DNA of 64,000 nt from NCBI RefSeq assembly GCF_001188955.3, contig NZ_JPRF03000021.1, positions 310,001 to 374,000 of the forward strand, written 5' to 3'. The notes below the pieces were generated by a model, which searched no databases, was not told the DNA's origin, and worked only from the letters and a program-made list of their open reading frames with translations. The stretch is from Kitasatospora aureofaciens. GTDB lineage: Bacteria; Actinomycetota; Actinomycetes; Streptomycetales; Streptomycetaceae. Below are positions 33,787 through 42,815 of the stretch, one piece after another (the first letter of the stretch is position 1; each line of letters starts with the position of its first letter). A program made the translations under genes and the position numbers.

Positions 33787-34614
33787 ATGCCCATCTGCAC
33801 CACCCGCGACGGTGTCGAGATCTTCTACAAGGACTGGGGCCAGGGACGTCCCGTGGTGTTCATCCACGGCTGGCCGCTCAACGGCGACGCCTGGCAGGAC
33901 CAGCTCAAGGCCGTCGTCGACGCCGGATACCGCGGAATCGCGCACGACCGCCGCGGCCACGGACACTCCACGCCCGTCTGGGACGGCTACGACTTCGACA
34001 CCTTCGCCGACGACCTCAACGACCTGCTCACCGACCTCGACCTGCGAGATGTCACCCTGGTCGCGCACTCCATGGGTGGCGGCGAGCTCGCGCGCTACGT
34101 CGGCCGACACGGCACGGGGCGGCTGCGCTCGGCGGTGCTGCTGTCCGCCATCCCGCCGGTGATGATCAAATCTGACAAGAATCCCGACGGCGTGCCGGAC
34201 GAGGTGTTCGACGCACTCAAGAACGGCGTCCTCACCGAGCGCTCCCAGTTCTGGAAGGACACTGCGGAGGGCTTCTTCTCCGCCAACCGCCCCGGGAACA
34301 AGGTCACCCAGGGCAACAAGGATGCCTTCTGGTACATGGCGATGGCGCAGACCATCGAAGGCGGCGTGCGGTGCGTGGACGCCTTCGGTTACACCGACTT
34401 CACCGAAGACCTGAAGAAGTTCGACATTCCCACCCTGGTGGTGCACGGCGACGACGACCAGGTCGTGCCCATCGACGCCACCGGCCGCAAGTCCGCCCAG
34501 ATCATCCCGAACGCCGAGCTGAAGGTGTACGAGGGCAGCTCCCACGGCATCGCGATGGTGCCGGGCGACAAGGAGAAGTTCAACCGGGACCTGTTGGAAT
34601 TCCTCAACAAGTAG
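33787..34614 (+). CDS. Alpha/beta hydrolase, cofactor-free chloroperoxidase-like
   Basis: A 275-residue cytosolic alpha/beta hydrolase of the non-haem chloroperoxidase/aryl-esterase group. The oxyanion HGWPLNG is near residue 27, the nucleophile Ser is in VAHSMGGGELARYV (about 97; the triple Gly-Glu is typical of this group), the acid in LVVHGDDDQVVP (about 222) and His in GSSHGIAM (about 252). Such enzymes hydrolyse esters and can form peracids. ATG 33787 lacks a strong ribosome site. Probably monocistronic. Confidence 0.93.
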   Translation: MPICTTRDGVEIFYKDWGQGRPVVFIHGWPLNGDAWQDQLKAVVDAGYRGIAHDRRGHGHSTPVWDGYDFDTFADDLNDLLTDLDLRDVTLVAHSMGGGELARYVGRHGTGRLRSAVLLSAIPPVMIKSDKNPDGVPDEVFDALKNGVLTERSQFWKDTAEGFFSANRPGNKVTQGNKDAFWYMAMAQTIEGGVRCVDAFGYTDFTEDLKKFDIPTLVVHGDDDQVVPIDATGRKSAQIIPNAELKVYEGSSHGIAMVPGDKEKFNRDLLEFLNK

Positions 34615-35073
34615 AAGGCCCAGGCGAAGTCTCAGCCGACCCGGACAGCCGCAAGGTCTTACTCGCCTTCGCCCAGGACGACGAAGGAACGGCCGCCGCC
34701 CGAGCCCTCGTACTCGGGCCGGCCGACACCGAGCAGTTCCTGCACGGCGGCCTCACCCTGCGCCCCGAGACCGCGGCAACACTCGCCGCTTCACTGTGCG
34801 GCTGGGGGTTCGGTTCCTGGTTCGGCATGCGGGCCGGGAGGGATCCGCCCATGGCATGGGTCTGATGCGGTGCGATGCTGACGGCCCGGCGGCGAAGCAC
34901 GGGGCGCACGACGCGGTCGGACGATGAGCTGCCTGTTTCCGTCGGCGTCGTACACCGCTCCTGTGAGTACGGTGACGGTCGTGCTGCGCGCGGTGAGCGC
35001 CGCCGCATCCTCGGATACGGCTGGGCGCGGCCGTCGCAGCGTGGTGCGTGGTTCCTCACGGCGGCTGTCGGCG
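34615..35073. other. Intergenic stretch with a possible coding fragment
   Basis: A plus-strand frame at about 34636-34865 reads KVLLAFAQDDEGTAAARALV, LGPADTEQFLHGGLTLRPET and ends at TGA, with coding-like bias (and the rare codon TTA), but it has no start codon and directly follows the hydrolase stop. It may be the tail of another gene. Nothing else is supported. Confidence 0.4.
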
Positions 35074-35979
35074 TCAGCGAGTGAACAGCCCGGGGTTCTT
35101 GCGGACGAACCCGGATACTCCTTCGGCGGGCCGCCCGGTGATCTCCGCCATGCCGTCTGTCTGGCGGTCATAGCGCCCGGCCACGTGGAGGCGAGCCATG
35201 GTGGAGATGTGCTGGAGCACATGGGCCGGCAGTCCCAGTGCCGCGAGATCATTGTCGAGCCATTCCTGCAACGGGACGTCGGTGTAGCCGACCGTGCGGT
35301 GCAGAGCATCGGAGATCTCCGCGGCCAGAGCGGTGACGTCCTGTGATCGGGGACCGGTCAGCTCGTAGGTCCGGCCGATGCGCCCGGCCGGATCGGCCAG
35401 AATCTCCTCGACGACCGCGGCAACGTCACCGGCCGCGATCGGGGAGGTTCTCGCCTCGCCGAAGGGCCATCTGATCACGCCGTCCTTGGCGACCGAGGCG
35501 AACACGGTCTGGAAGAGCGGGTTCTCCATGAAGACGGTGGGCCTGACCTGGACCACGGGCAGGCCTGACCAGCCGAGAACCTGCTCGACCAGCCACTGCT
35601 GACGATGCTGATGCGAGTCGGAGCCGCTGGTGGCGTCCATCTCGGATACGGTCAGCTGCGACATGTTCACGAACGCCTCCAGGCGTCCGTAGGTGCGCGC
35701 GACCGCCGCTGTGGTCACAGCGGCCAGCAGATACTGGGCCGACACGGCCATGCCGAAGTACATCCGGCCGCAGCCGTCGAGGGCGTCGGCGACATCACGG
35801 GCATGCGTCAGATCTCCGACCACGACTTCGGCACCCGTGGCGCGCAGCGCCTGGGCACGGTCGTCGTCCTGGCGCACCAGAGCACGCACCTGGAAGCCCC
35901 GGCGCCGCAGCCCTTGGACCACGGTTCTGCCGACGGCCCCGACGCTGCCCGCAGCACCGGTCACCAGAATGGGCCGCAT
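35074..35979 (-). CDS. NmrA-like NAD(P)-binding protein
   Basis: A 301-residue atypical SDR. The Rossmann motif is ILVTGAAGSVGAVGR at residues 4-18 and the NmrA-type LVRQDDDRAQALRATGAEVV, VGDLTHARDVADAL follow. QVRPTVFMEN and SPIAAGDVAAVVEEIL are characteristic of the NmrA/isoflavone-reductase-like group, which bind NAD(P)H and may act as reductases or redox sensors. The catalytic YxxxK of classical SDRs is absent. ATG 35979 follows GGAAGCAGG; ATG 36003 is an alternative. Confidence 0.9.
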   Translation of the reverse strand: MRPILVTGAAGSVGAVGRTVVQGLRRRGFQVRALVRQDDDRAQALRATGAEVVVGDLTHARDVADALDGCGRMYFGMAVSAQYLLAAVTTAAVARTYGRLEAFVNMSQLTVSEMDATSGSDSHQHRQQWLVEQVLGWSGLPVVQVRPTVFMENPLFQTVFASVAKDGVIRWPFGEARTSPIAAGDVAAVVEEILADPAGRIGRTYELTGPRSQDVTALAAEISDALHRTVGYTDVPLQEWLDNDLAALGLPAHVLQHISTMARLHVAGRYDRQTDGMAEITGRPAEGVSGFVRKNPGLFTR

Positions 35980-36363
35980 GCCTGCTTCCGGGCTGGAGTC
36001 CATGTCGGCAGACTGCGGCCCGTACGGCCCGGGCGCAAACCGGGGTGACGTCCGGCCCCGGTGAAGGTCAGGCGATCGGCATGCGTCCGCGGCCCGAACT
36101 GCTGGCCCGTCCCCTCGGTCGCCGTCTCTCCCGGGCACGCGGAGTCATGAGCCGGCACCTCCGCGGTGGCCCTCCGTCTCACAGCGTCCGAGACGGCTCG
36201 GCGTGCTGGCGTCGCGCGGCCTCGGAGGGGACGTGATCAGGACCGTTCGCCGCAGCGCACCGCCCTGACTGCGTCCCTCCACGCTACGCCCGCTCCCGGG
36301 AAGACTCCCGGCGGCTGACCATCCTTCGAAAGTCGGCCCTCCCGGGGGCTGACCAGGACCGAA
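35980..36363. other. Intergenic region
   Basis: Nothing recognisable in about 385 bases between the NmrA-like gene and the 3' end of the phosphatase gene. Confidence 0.5.
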
Positions 36364-37485
36364 TCAGAGGGCCAGGCGGCTGATCGCGACTGCGGCCGCG
36401 TCGTCGTCGAGGTGACCGTGGACGTGGGCCAGCAGATCGTCGTGGAGAGCGCGCAGGAGCTCGCCAGGGTCGTCCTTGGCCCACATGGGCGCCCGTTCGG
36501 TGAACGGGTAGAAGAGCCCGTCGGTGTTGCGCGCTTCGATAACGCCGTCCGTGTAGAGGATGAGCAGGTCGCCAACCTCGAACGGGAAGGTCTGGACGTC
36601 GTAGGCGGTGATGCCGAAAGCGCAGCCGAGTCCGATCGGAAGGTGGCTCGCCCTCGGCGTCAGGGGGGTGACGCGGGTTCCCCGCAGGAGCAGCGGCGGT
36701 GGGTGGCCGCAGTTGATGAGGTGGACGACCGGATCGTGGTCGGGGATGTCGAGCAGGATCGCCGTGGCGAAGTCCTCGTCGGTGTCCTGCTCCGACGGTG
36801 ACCGCCACTGGCTGGTGTCCCAGCGGAAGGCGGCGTCCAGGTGGATGGCGAGGCGAGGCAGGGTGGCCTGCCGATGGGCGGCCGCGCGGAAGGCGCCGAG
36901 CAGCAGGGCGGAGTTGTTGATCGAGGCCAGGCCGTTGCCGCGGACATCACCGATGAGGAGCCGGGTGCTGTGGTGGTCCGTGCGTGCGGCCGCGTACAGG
37001 TCTCCGCCCAGATCGGCTTCCTCCTCGGCGGGAATGTACAGGCCGGCGATCCGCAGCGGACCGGCGCGGTCGGGCAAGGGCTGCAGCAGCACGCTCTGCG
37101 CCGCCTCGGCGACGGACCGCACCCGGTGCAGCTGGCGCTCACGCCGGTCCCGTAGCACACAGATGCCGACACAGACGGCCGAGACGACGACCAGAGCGGC
37201 GATCTGAGCCTGGATGTTGCCGGCGGACAGGCCCTCTCTCAGCACACCGATCAGCATCTGCGCCGCCACGGCGAGCGCCCCCATCAGTGCCGTCACGCGG
37301 GCGCCCGCGAACGCCACCGTGATCGCCGGTGCCGCCACCAGCAGGGGCCCGAGGTGAATGTGCGGCGGAGCCAGCACGTCCACCACGCAGACCGCGCCGA
37401 TCAGCCCCAGAGGGATCACCATCAGCGCGGGTGCGTGACCCGGCTGCCAGGAATGCCAGAACACCCGCCATGCTCGCAAGGCCAT
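36364..37485 (-). CDS. Membrane SpoIIE-type PP2C protein phosphatase
   Basis: A 373-residue protein with four N-terminal membrane helices (about residues 22-40, 43-60, 63-82 and 97-115) and a cytosolic PP2C/SpoIIE domain. Metal-binding Asp residues are in EADLGGDLYAAA (about 163), LLIGDVRGNGLAS (about 182) and the C-terminal HLDDDAAAVAISRL. The class dephosphorylates anti-anti-sigma (STAS) proteins in partner-switching pathways. A STAS protein is encoded far away at 58153, so pairing is uncertain. ATG 37485 (MALRAW) is chosen from GGTGG 12-16 bases upstream; an ATG at 37551 would extend it. Confidence 0.92.
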   Translation of the reverse strand: MALRAWRVFWHSWQPGHAPALMVIPLGLIGAVCVVDVLAPPHIHLGPLLVAAPAITVAFAGARVTALMGALAVAAQMLIGVLREGLSAGNIQAQIAALVVVSAVCVGICVLRDRRERQLHRVRSVAEAAQSVLLQPLPDRAGPLRIAGLYIPAEEEADLGGDLYAAARTDHHSTRLLIGDVRGNGLASINNSALLLGAFRAAAHRQATLPRLAIHLDAAFRWDTSQWRSPSEQDTDEDFATAILLDIPDHDPVVHLINCGHPPPLLLRGTRVTPLTPRASHLPIGLGCAFGITAYDVQTFPFEVGDLLILYTDGVIEARNTDGLFYPFTERAPMWAKDDPGELLRALHDDLLAHVHGHLDDDAAAVAISRLAL

Positions 37486-37661
37486 GCCCCAAGCTTTCCA
37501 CCCACCTTCCCCTGCGGGAACGCGCCGCCCCGGAGGGTCCATCCGCTGCACCTTACGACTGAACGCGCCACTGCGCCTGCGCCATGACCATGGCGGCCTC
37601 CCGCCGACGGAACGACGCCGAGCCGACCGACTGGATCACGGCAGGCCGACCAGGCCGGGCG

Positions 37662-38468
37662 TCACGCCGGGACGGTGAGCAGCCGCTGGCCGTTGCCGGC
37701 GTAGATGTCGAAGTGACTGATCATTCCGGGGGACATGGGTACGGTTCCGGAAATCGCGGCGCCACCCGGGTAATCGCCGGCCTGCCAGGTGGCGGCGGTT
37801 GCTGTGCTGCCCGTGATCCCGACCGCTTGCAGGCTGCACGTGATCCCGGCGGGCGCTCCCCTGGCCGAGACCTGCAGGGCGCTGCCCCAGGCGGCGGGTG
37901 AGACCTTGATCGAGGCGGACACGCCGGTGGTGGGGTCGGTTCCGGAGAAGGTGCGGACCGGGGCCGGTGACGTCGGTGCGGGCTGCGCCACCTGGCTGCT
38001 CGTGGTCGCGACGGTGGCCAGCCAGGTACCGCCCGACGCTGCTGCCGCGACGATCGTCGCTGCGGCAGTGACCCCGACCAGTTGCCTCCGCACGGCGGTA
38101 CGACGCCGGGACGCGGCCTGCTGGAGCAGCCGGTCGAGCCGGCTTTGGCCGGTTTGCTGCTGTACGCCCGCTGCGGCAGTGGCCGCAGGCGGCGGCTCCG
38201 GCTGCGCTCGCTCGCGTGCGGCGGCCCGCTGTACCAGCCGGTCGGCCAGTTCTCCGCTGGGCGCGGGCGGTGCCTCGCCTGCGGCCTCGGCCTCGGCCTC
38301 GCTGACCCTCGCGAGTAGCGCGGGCAGTCCCGCCAGTTCAGCATGCTCGGCCCGGCACTCGGCGCATTCTGCGAGGTGGGCGCGGACCTGCTCGGCCTCC
38401 GCCGGGGACAGCGTTCCCAGCACGTATCCGCCCAGGGACAACCGGATGGCGTCGCGGTCGCCGTTCAT
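37662..38468 (-). CDS. Anti-sigma factor with zinc-finger-like domain
   Basis: A 268-residue single-pass membrane anti-sigma factor for the sigma factor encoded 25 bases upstream. Zinc-type motif H-x3-C-x2-C in AHLAECAEC (about residues 32-40), a Glu/Ala/Pro-rich linker, one helix at about 135-155 (LVGVTAAATIVAAAASGGTW) and an extracytoplasmic C-terminal domain ending LLTVPA. The external part resembles DUF-type anti-sigma sensor domains, with a C-x-L conserved Cys (ITCSLQAV). ATG 38468 follows GGAGG; 38486 is less likely. Confidence 0.9.
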   Translation of the reverse strand: MNGDRDAIRLSLGGYVLGTLSPAEAEQVRAHLAECAECRAEHAELAGLPALLARVSEAEAEAAGEAPPAPSGELADRLVQRAAARERAQPEPPPAATAAAGVQQQTGQSRLDRLLQQAASRRRTAVRRQLVGVTAAATIVAAAASGGTWLATVATTSSQVAQPAPTSPAPVRTFSGTDPTTGVSASIKVSPAAWGSALQVSARGAPAGITCSLQAVGITGSTATAATWQAGDYPGGAAISGTVPMSPGMISHFDIYAGNGQRLLTVPA

Positions 38469-38493
38469 GGTCGGCACCTCCTTCACGACGCGG

Positions 38494-39096
38494 TCACGGC
38501 TCGATACCCCGTTCCTGCAGCGCCAGCCGAAGCGCCTTCAGGGCGTAGTACGTGCGCGACTTCACGGTGCCCACCGGAATGCCGAGCACCTCCGCGGCCT
38601 CGACCATCGTCCGGCCCCGGTAGTACGTCTCCAGCAGCACGGCCCGGTGCTCCGCGGAGAGGGTCCGGATGGCCTCGGCCACCGCCCAGCTCTGCAGCGT
38701 CTGCTCGATTTCGTCTTCTCCGGGCGTCTGCTCCGCGAGCCGTTCCAGCGCCTGCCCGTCGACCTCGGTAGGTCTGGCCCGGCGGGCCCGGTGGGCGTCG
38801 ATGACCAGGTTCCGGGCGACCGTGCACAGCCACGCCCGGGCCGGCCCGCGCGCGGGGTCGAACGCCGCGGGGTGCTGCCAGGCCCGTAGCAGTGTCTCCT
38901 GCACGACATCCTCGGCCCATTGCCAGTCTCCTGAGGTCAGTCGCAGGACGAAGTGAAGCAGCGGCCCGGCGTGCTCCGCGTACAGCGTGCGGAGTAGTTC
39001 CTCGTCCGCGCGGGAGATGGTCCCCGTACCAGAGACACGGTTCCCGGAGCGATCCGGCTCACTCGGTGGACCGCGTCTCCGAAGACTCCACGGCAT
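38494..39096 (-). CDS. ECF sigma factor
   Basis: A 200-residue ECF sigma factor. Region 2 (about 28-95): YAEHAGPLLHFVLRLTSGDW, AEDVVQETLLRAWQHP, RAWLCTVARNLVIDAHRARR; region 4 (about 135-190): AVAEAIRTLSAEHRAVLLET, YYRGRTMVEAAEVLGIPVGT, VKSRTYYALKALRLAL. The anti-sigma gene follows, as in SigL/ECF19-like actinobacterial pairs. No ribosome site precedes ATG 39096; leaderless translation is possible. It diverges from the haloperoxidase-like gene, a candidate target. Confidence 0.93.
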   Translation of the reverse strand: MPWSLRRRGPPSEPDRSGNRVSGTGTISRADEELLRTLYAEHAGPLLHFVLRLTSGDWQWAEDVVQETLLRAWQHPAAFDPARGPARAWLCTVARNLVIDAHRARRARPTEVDGQALERLAEQTPGEDEIEQTLQSWAVAEAIRTLSAEHRAVLLETYYRGRTMVEAAEVLGIPVGTVKSRTYYALKALRLALQERGIEP

Positions 39097-39513
39097 AAAT
39101 CGATCATCGCATATGCCACTGATCCGTGAAATTTCGCAAAAGGTGCTTGCGCACCGAACCGTACGGTGCCCGGCGCCCGTGGAACCTGACGAGCACCGAT
39201 CCCCGGGATCCCCTCCTTCCCCATTCCGCACGGAGTGAGCCGGGACGGCCGAGATGGTTCCGCCGCCCCTCAAGGCACACCCGTCGTCACGTACAGCGAC
39301 CGGTGCCGCCCGCGGGCGGCTACCGGCGAACACACCGAGCGAACGACCGACCCATGCCCGCCCCCGTCGCGGGCTGATCAGCAGAGAGCACACACCCGCA
39401 CCCGTGTACCTGTACTCCCTGGTCCGCAGCGGCCCGAGTGGTGCACCCGAGTGGTCCGAGCGTTACGGCCACCTGCTGCCACGGCCCGCCACCAGCGAGA
39501 AGGAGCCACTGAA
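39097..39513. other. Divergent promoter region
   Basis: About 420 bases between the ECF sigma gene and the haloperoxidase-like gene. GGAACC at 39181-39186 resembles an ECF -35 element, but no matching -10 was found. No gene seen. Confidence 0.45.
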
Positions 39514-40797
39514 ATGAGTGGGAAGCAGAAGACGCTCGCCGTCCTGACCGGGACCGTCCTGGCAGCCGGACTCACCAGCCCGGCCTTCGGTTCCACCGCC
39601 GTCGACGCTCTGCCACCGACCACGAGCACGGCCGCCCCGGGGTCCGGGAGGTCGGTCGTGGAGTGGAACCGCGAGCTCATCACCATCCTGAGCGGTCCGA
39701 AAGCCCAACCGTCCACCGTCCACCCCACGCGCAGCTTCGCGCTGCTCCAGGCCGCCGAGTACGACGCGGTGGTGTCGATCACCCGGACCGCTCCCGCGTA
39801 CCTGTTCTCGGTGCCGGCACCTCAGGGCGCCCGTGCGGACGTCGCAGCGGACCAGGCCGCCCACGATGTGCTGGTCGCCCTGTACCCGGCCGAGCGCGCC
39901 GGCGTGGACCGGCAGCTGAGCAGCCAGTTGTCCGCAGTCGCCGACGGCGCCCGTAAGCAGGCGGGCATCGGCGTGGGAGCGGCGGTCGCGCGCCAACTGA
40001 TCAGTCTGCGGTCCGCTGACGGATCCTCGGCCGAGCCGCCGCAGTTCACTCCCGGCAGCCAGCCCGGCGACTACCGGCCCACGCCGCCCGACTTCCCCGC
40101 GCCGGTGTTCACCAACTGGGGCTCGGTCAAGCCGTTCGTGCTGACGAGCGGTAACCAGTTCCGCCCGGCAGCGCCGCCGGCCGTCGGCTCCGCCGAGTAC
40201 GCCGCCGCCCTGAACGAGGTCAAGGGCCTGGGGAGCAAGACCAGTACCACCCGCACTCCTGATCAGACCGCGGCCGCGAAGTTCTGGGCGGCGGCGCCCG
40301 TCTGGAACGTGTGGAACCAGGTCGCGCAGGGCCTTGTCACCTCCGGGAACGCGAGCCTGGAGAAGGCGGTGAAGGTCTTCGCCCGGCTCGACCTGTCCCT
40401 CGCCGACACCGCGATCGCGATGTACGACGCCAAGTACGCCTACCACGTGTGGCGGCCCGTCACCGCGATCCGGCTCGGCGACACGCACGACAACCCGGGC
40501 ATCGTCGGCGATCCCGGCTGGACCCCGCTGCTGCCGACCGCCCCGGACCCGTCCTACCCCGGCGCTCACGGCGCTCTCAGCCAGGCGGCGGCAACGACGC
40601 TCGCCGGAATCTACGGTGCGCAGCACCGGCTCACGGTGACCTCGAAGGGCGTCACCCGAACCTTCGCCGGCTTCCAGGACGCCGCCACCGAGGCGTGGCT
40701 CAGCCGGGTCTGGTCCGGCCAGCACACCGCCATCGACAACCAGGCCGGCCAGCAACTCGGCACGCAGGTGGCCGAGTTCGTGGCGCACCAGCTCTGA
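39514..40797 (+). CDS. Secreted vanadium-haloperoxidase/PAP2-like protein
   Basis: A 427-residue exported protein. Signal LAVLTGTVLAAGLTSPAFGS (residues 8-27). The C-terminal half carries the vanadium-dependent haloperoxidase/acid-phosphatase fold: KYAYHVWRPVTAIR (about 305-320, basic pocket Arg), SYPGAHGALSQAAA (about 348-361, catalytic His region, SGH replaced by GAH) and EAWLSRVWSGQHTAID (about 397-412, Arg and vanadate/phosphate His). In streptomycetes such proteins are mostly uncharacterised; halogenating activity is not shown by sequence. ATG 39514 follows AAGGAG. It diverges from the ECF sigma gene and may be in its regulon (inference). Confidence 0.9.
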   Translation: MSGKQKTLAVLTGTVLAAGLTSPAFGSTAVDALPPTTSTAAPGSGRSVVEWNRELITILSGPKAQPSTVHPTRSFALLQAAEYDAVVSITRTAPAYLFSVPAPQGARADVAADQAAHDVLVALYPAERAGVDRQLSSQLSAVADGARKQAGIGVGAAVARQLISLRSADGSSAEPPQFTPGSQPGDYRPTPPDFPAPVFTNWGSVKPFVLTSGNQFRPAAPPAVGSAEYAAALNEVKGLGSKTSTTRTPDQTAAAKFWAAAPVWNVWNQVAQGLVTSGNASLEKAVKVFARLDLSLADTAIAMYDAKYAYHVWRPVTAIRLGDTHDNPGIVGDPGWTPLLPTAPDPSYPGAHGALSQAAATTLAGIYGAQHRLTVTSKGVTRTFAGFQDAATEAWLSRVWSGQHTAIDNQAGQQLGTQVAEFVAHQL

Positions 40798-40831
40798 CCG
40801 CCCGCGCGGCGCCAGGGCGCCGGGACCAGGA

Positions 40832-40865
40832 GCCGCCTCCACCCGACACGTCGGGTGGAGGCGGC
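40832..40865. terminator. Bidirectional terminator
   Basis: Perfect 16-base stem GCCGCCTCCACCCGAC / GTCGGGTGGAGGCGGC with a two-base loop, between the convergent haloperoxidase-like and marR genes. Confidence 0.9.
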
Positions 40866-40916
40866 CCCGGTCGGGTGACGATCATTTGGCGGAGCAGTGG
40901 GCTCGCACCGCCCCGG

Positions 40917-41420
40917 CTACTGCTTGGCGCGCTCGGCGAGGCGGTCGAGCGAGTCGACGTACTTGAGCATCAGGCGGGCGAACTCCAGGCGGTCGCGTTC
41001 GTTCCAGTCGGCGGTGATGCAGTCGTAGGCGTCGCGCTGGTGGCGGCGCAGGCGGGCCATGAGTTCGGTGCCGGCCGGGCTGAGGTGGAGGACGGTGCGG
41101 CGGCCGTCCTGCTGGGAGGCGGCGCGGGTCAGGTAGCCGGTCTTGATGCTGTCGCTCACCATGCGGCTGGCGACGGACGGGTCCACGCCGAGGAGTTCGG
41201 CGATCGCGCCGACGGTGACCTCCTTCCCGGAGTCCTGGGTGTGCTGCTGGACGAGGTTCAGGACGAGGGTGCGGCTCAGGTCCTTGGCCGAGATGGGGTT
41301 CTCGACCTCCAGCAGTGAGGTGCGGCGCAGCCGGCCGAAGGCCGGGCCCACGGCGTTCAGCAGGTCCTCGGCCGTCCGGTGGTCCGGGTGGTCCGGGTGG
41401 TCCGGTTCGTTCGTCGTCAT
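40917..41420 (-). CDS. MarR-family transcriptional regulator
   Basis: A 167-residue repressor. The winged helix is at about residues 40-110: LSRTLVLNLVQQHTQDSGKE, VTVGAIAELLGVDPSVASRM and the wing AASQQDGRRTVLHLSPAG; flanking helices form the dimer interface. N-terminus has a DHPDHPDH repeat. ATG 41420 (MTTNEP) is likely; 41441 is an alternative. It diverges from the NmrA-like gene at 41542, with a perfect palindrome between them, so it probably represses both. Confidence 0.93.
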   Translation of the reverse strand: MTTNEPDHPDHPDHRTAEDLLNAVGPAFGRLRRTSLLEVENPISAKDLSRTLVLNLVQQHTQDSGKEVTVGAIAELLGVDPSVASRMVSDSIKTGYLTRAASQQDGRRTVLHLSPAGTELMARLRRHQRDAYDCITADWNERDRLEFARLMLKYVDSLDRLAERAKQ

Positions 41421-41470
41421 GCCGCCCATCGTACGGTCCATGAGTGATGGCAGACATGTGTTGACTCACA

Positions 41471-41476
41471 ATTATA
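41471..41476 (-). promoter_or_regulatory. -10 box of the marR gene
   Basis: Perfect TATAAT on the minus strand, 30 bases before the earlier ATG candidate, abutting the operator palindrome. Confidence 0.55.
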
Positions 41477-41495
41477 TGCATGCAAGCATGCATAT
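41474..41495. promoter_or_regulatory. MarR operator
   Basis: Perfect inverted repeat with ten-base arms ATATGCATGC / GCATGCATAT and centre AA, overlapping the minus-strand -10 box. AT-rich against a GC-rich background, in the MarR-NmrA intergenic region. Confidence 0.85.
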
Positions 41496-41541
41496 GCGCT
41501 GCGGCGGAGAGCTGCGGCCCACAGACTCGTAGGGGGAACCC

Positions 41542-42390
41542 ATGACCGTCCTCATCACCGGCGCCCGCGGCAGGGTCGGCCGCGCCGCCCTGGACCGCCT
41601 GCACGCCGCCGGCCTGCCGGTCCGCGCCGCCAGTGCCGAGCCGGCCGAACTGGCTGTCCCCGCCGGGGTCGCGACCGCCGAGCTGGTCCTCGACCGGCCC
41701 GAGACCTTCCCGGCTGCGCTCGACGGCGTGCAGCAGGTCTTCCTGTACCCCAAACCGGAGGGGATCGGGGCCTTCACGGAGGCCGCCCGCACCGCCGGCG
41801 TCGAGCACGTCGTGCTGATGTCCTCCGCCTCGGTCAACGCCCCCGACGCCGAGACCCACCCGCTCGCCGCACACCACCTCCACGTCGAGCAGGCGCTCAC
41901 GGCGAGCGGCCTGCCGTGCACCTTCCTGCGCCCGGACGCCTTCGCCAGCAACGCCCTCGGCTGGGCGCACCCGATCTCCCAGGGCCTGCCGGTCCAACTC
42001 GCCTACCCCGACGCGCACATCGCGCCCATCCACCCCGACGACATCGCCGACATCGCCGTCGAGGCGTTCACCGGGGCGGCCTTCCGGGGCCTCGCGGTCA
42101 CGTTGACCGGCGCTCGGTCGCTCACCTTCCGAGAGCAGCTCGGCATCCTGGCCGAGGTCCTGGGTCGCGAGGTCGCCGTTGAGACGGTCACCCGGGCCGA
42201 GGCCGAGCAGCAGATGGCCCGCTTCATGCCGCCGGTGGTCGTCGGCTCCCTGCTCGACTTCTGGGCCGCGGCCTGCGCCGGCCCGGCCACCATCGCCGAC
42301 ACCACCGAGACCCTGCTCGGCACGCCCGCCCGCAGCTTCCGGCAGTGGGCGGTCGAGAACGCCGCCGCTTTCGCGCTTTCGAAGGAGTAG
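41542..42390 (+). CDS. NmrA-like NAD(P)-binding oxidoreductase
   Basis: A 282-residue atypical SDR with Rossmann motif VLITGARGRVGRAAL (residues 3-17). FLYPKPEGIGAFTEAARTAG, VEHVVLMSSASVN and TFLRPDAFASNALGW follow, as in the NmrA/QorB-like quinone reductase group. The arrangement beside a MarR gene resembles electrophile- or quinone-responsive modules (inference). ATG 41542 follows AGGGGGAA. Confidence 0.92.
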   Translation: MTVLITGARGRVGRAALDRLHAAGLPVRAASAEPAELAVPAGVATAELVLDRPETFPAALDGVQQVFLYPKPEGIGAFTEAARTAGVEHVVLMSSASVNAPDAETHPLAAHHLHVEQALTASGLPCTFLRPDAFASNALGWAHPISQGLPVQLAYPDAHIAPIHPDDIADIAVEAFTGAAFRGLAVTLTGARSLTFREQLGILAEVLGREVAVETVTRAEAEQQMARFMPPVVVGSLLDFWAAACAGPATIADTTETLLGTPARSFRQWAVENAAAFALSKE

Positions 42391-42504
42391 CACACGTCCA
42401 TGCCGCTGTTCGTGCGGCCCCGCCGAGCAGGCACCCCGGCGGCCTCCTCCCTGCACCCGGCGCCACCGCGATCGTGAAAGCAGACGCCTGACACACTGTG
42501 CGCC

Positions 42505-42770
42505 ATGACTGAGCACGAACATCATGCCTCGGTGCAGCTTTCCGAGGTGCTGCACCGCAGGTTGGAGCGGATCGAGCGGCTCCTGGAGCCCGAGAAGCCG
42601 GAGCGCCCGGCGTGGCGCTCGGTCACTCTCGGTGAGCAGCGCTGGGCGGTCTCGGTGGCCATTCTCGTCGCGGTGGGCCTCCAGCTGGCCCTGCCGACCC
42701 GTCTGACCATCCGAACCCCGCCGAACGGATCGAGCAGTGGCTGGTCCCCGTGCTGGGCGGGGCGCTTCAC
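42505..42770 (+). pseudogene. Small membrane protein, frameshifted
   Basis: The start is coding-like: MTEHEHHASVQLSEVLHRRL, ERIERLLEPEKPERPAWRSV, then one helix RWAVSVAILVAVGLQLALP. In related actinobacterial proteins a second helix follows. Here that part appears in another frame as ERIEQWLVPVLGGAL (about 42728-42772), so one indel near 42710-42725 has broken the gene; the remaining plus-strand frame continues into the 3' end of the convergent GH15 gene. Confidence 0.6.
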
Positions 42771-42815
42771 GGCTCTCCGGCTGCCGGCTGACCCCGGTGG
42801 CAGGCCCGGCAGGCC

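Noticed and set aside
36364..39096. Partner-switching module joining the SpoIIE phosphatase to the ECF pair
   Set aside because: The anti-sigma next to the ECF gene is a membrane zinc-type protein, not a kinase of the RsbW type; the genes are only neighbours.
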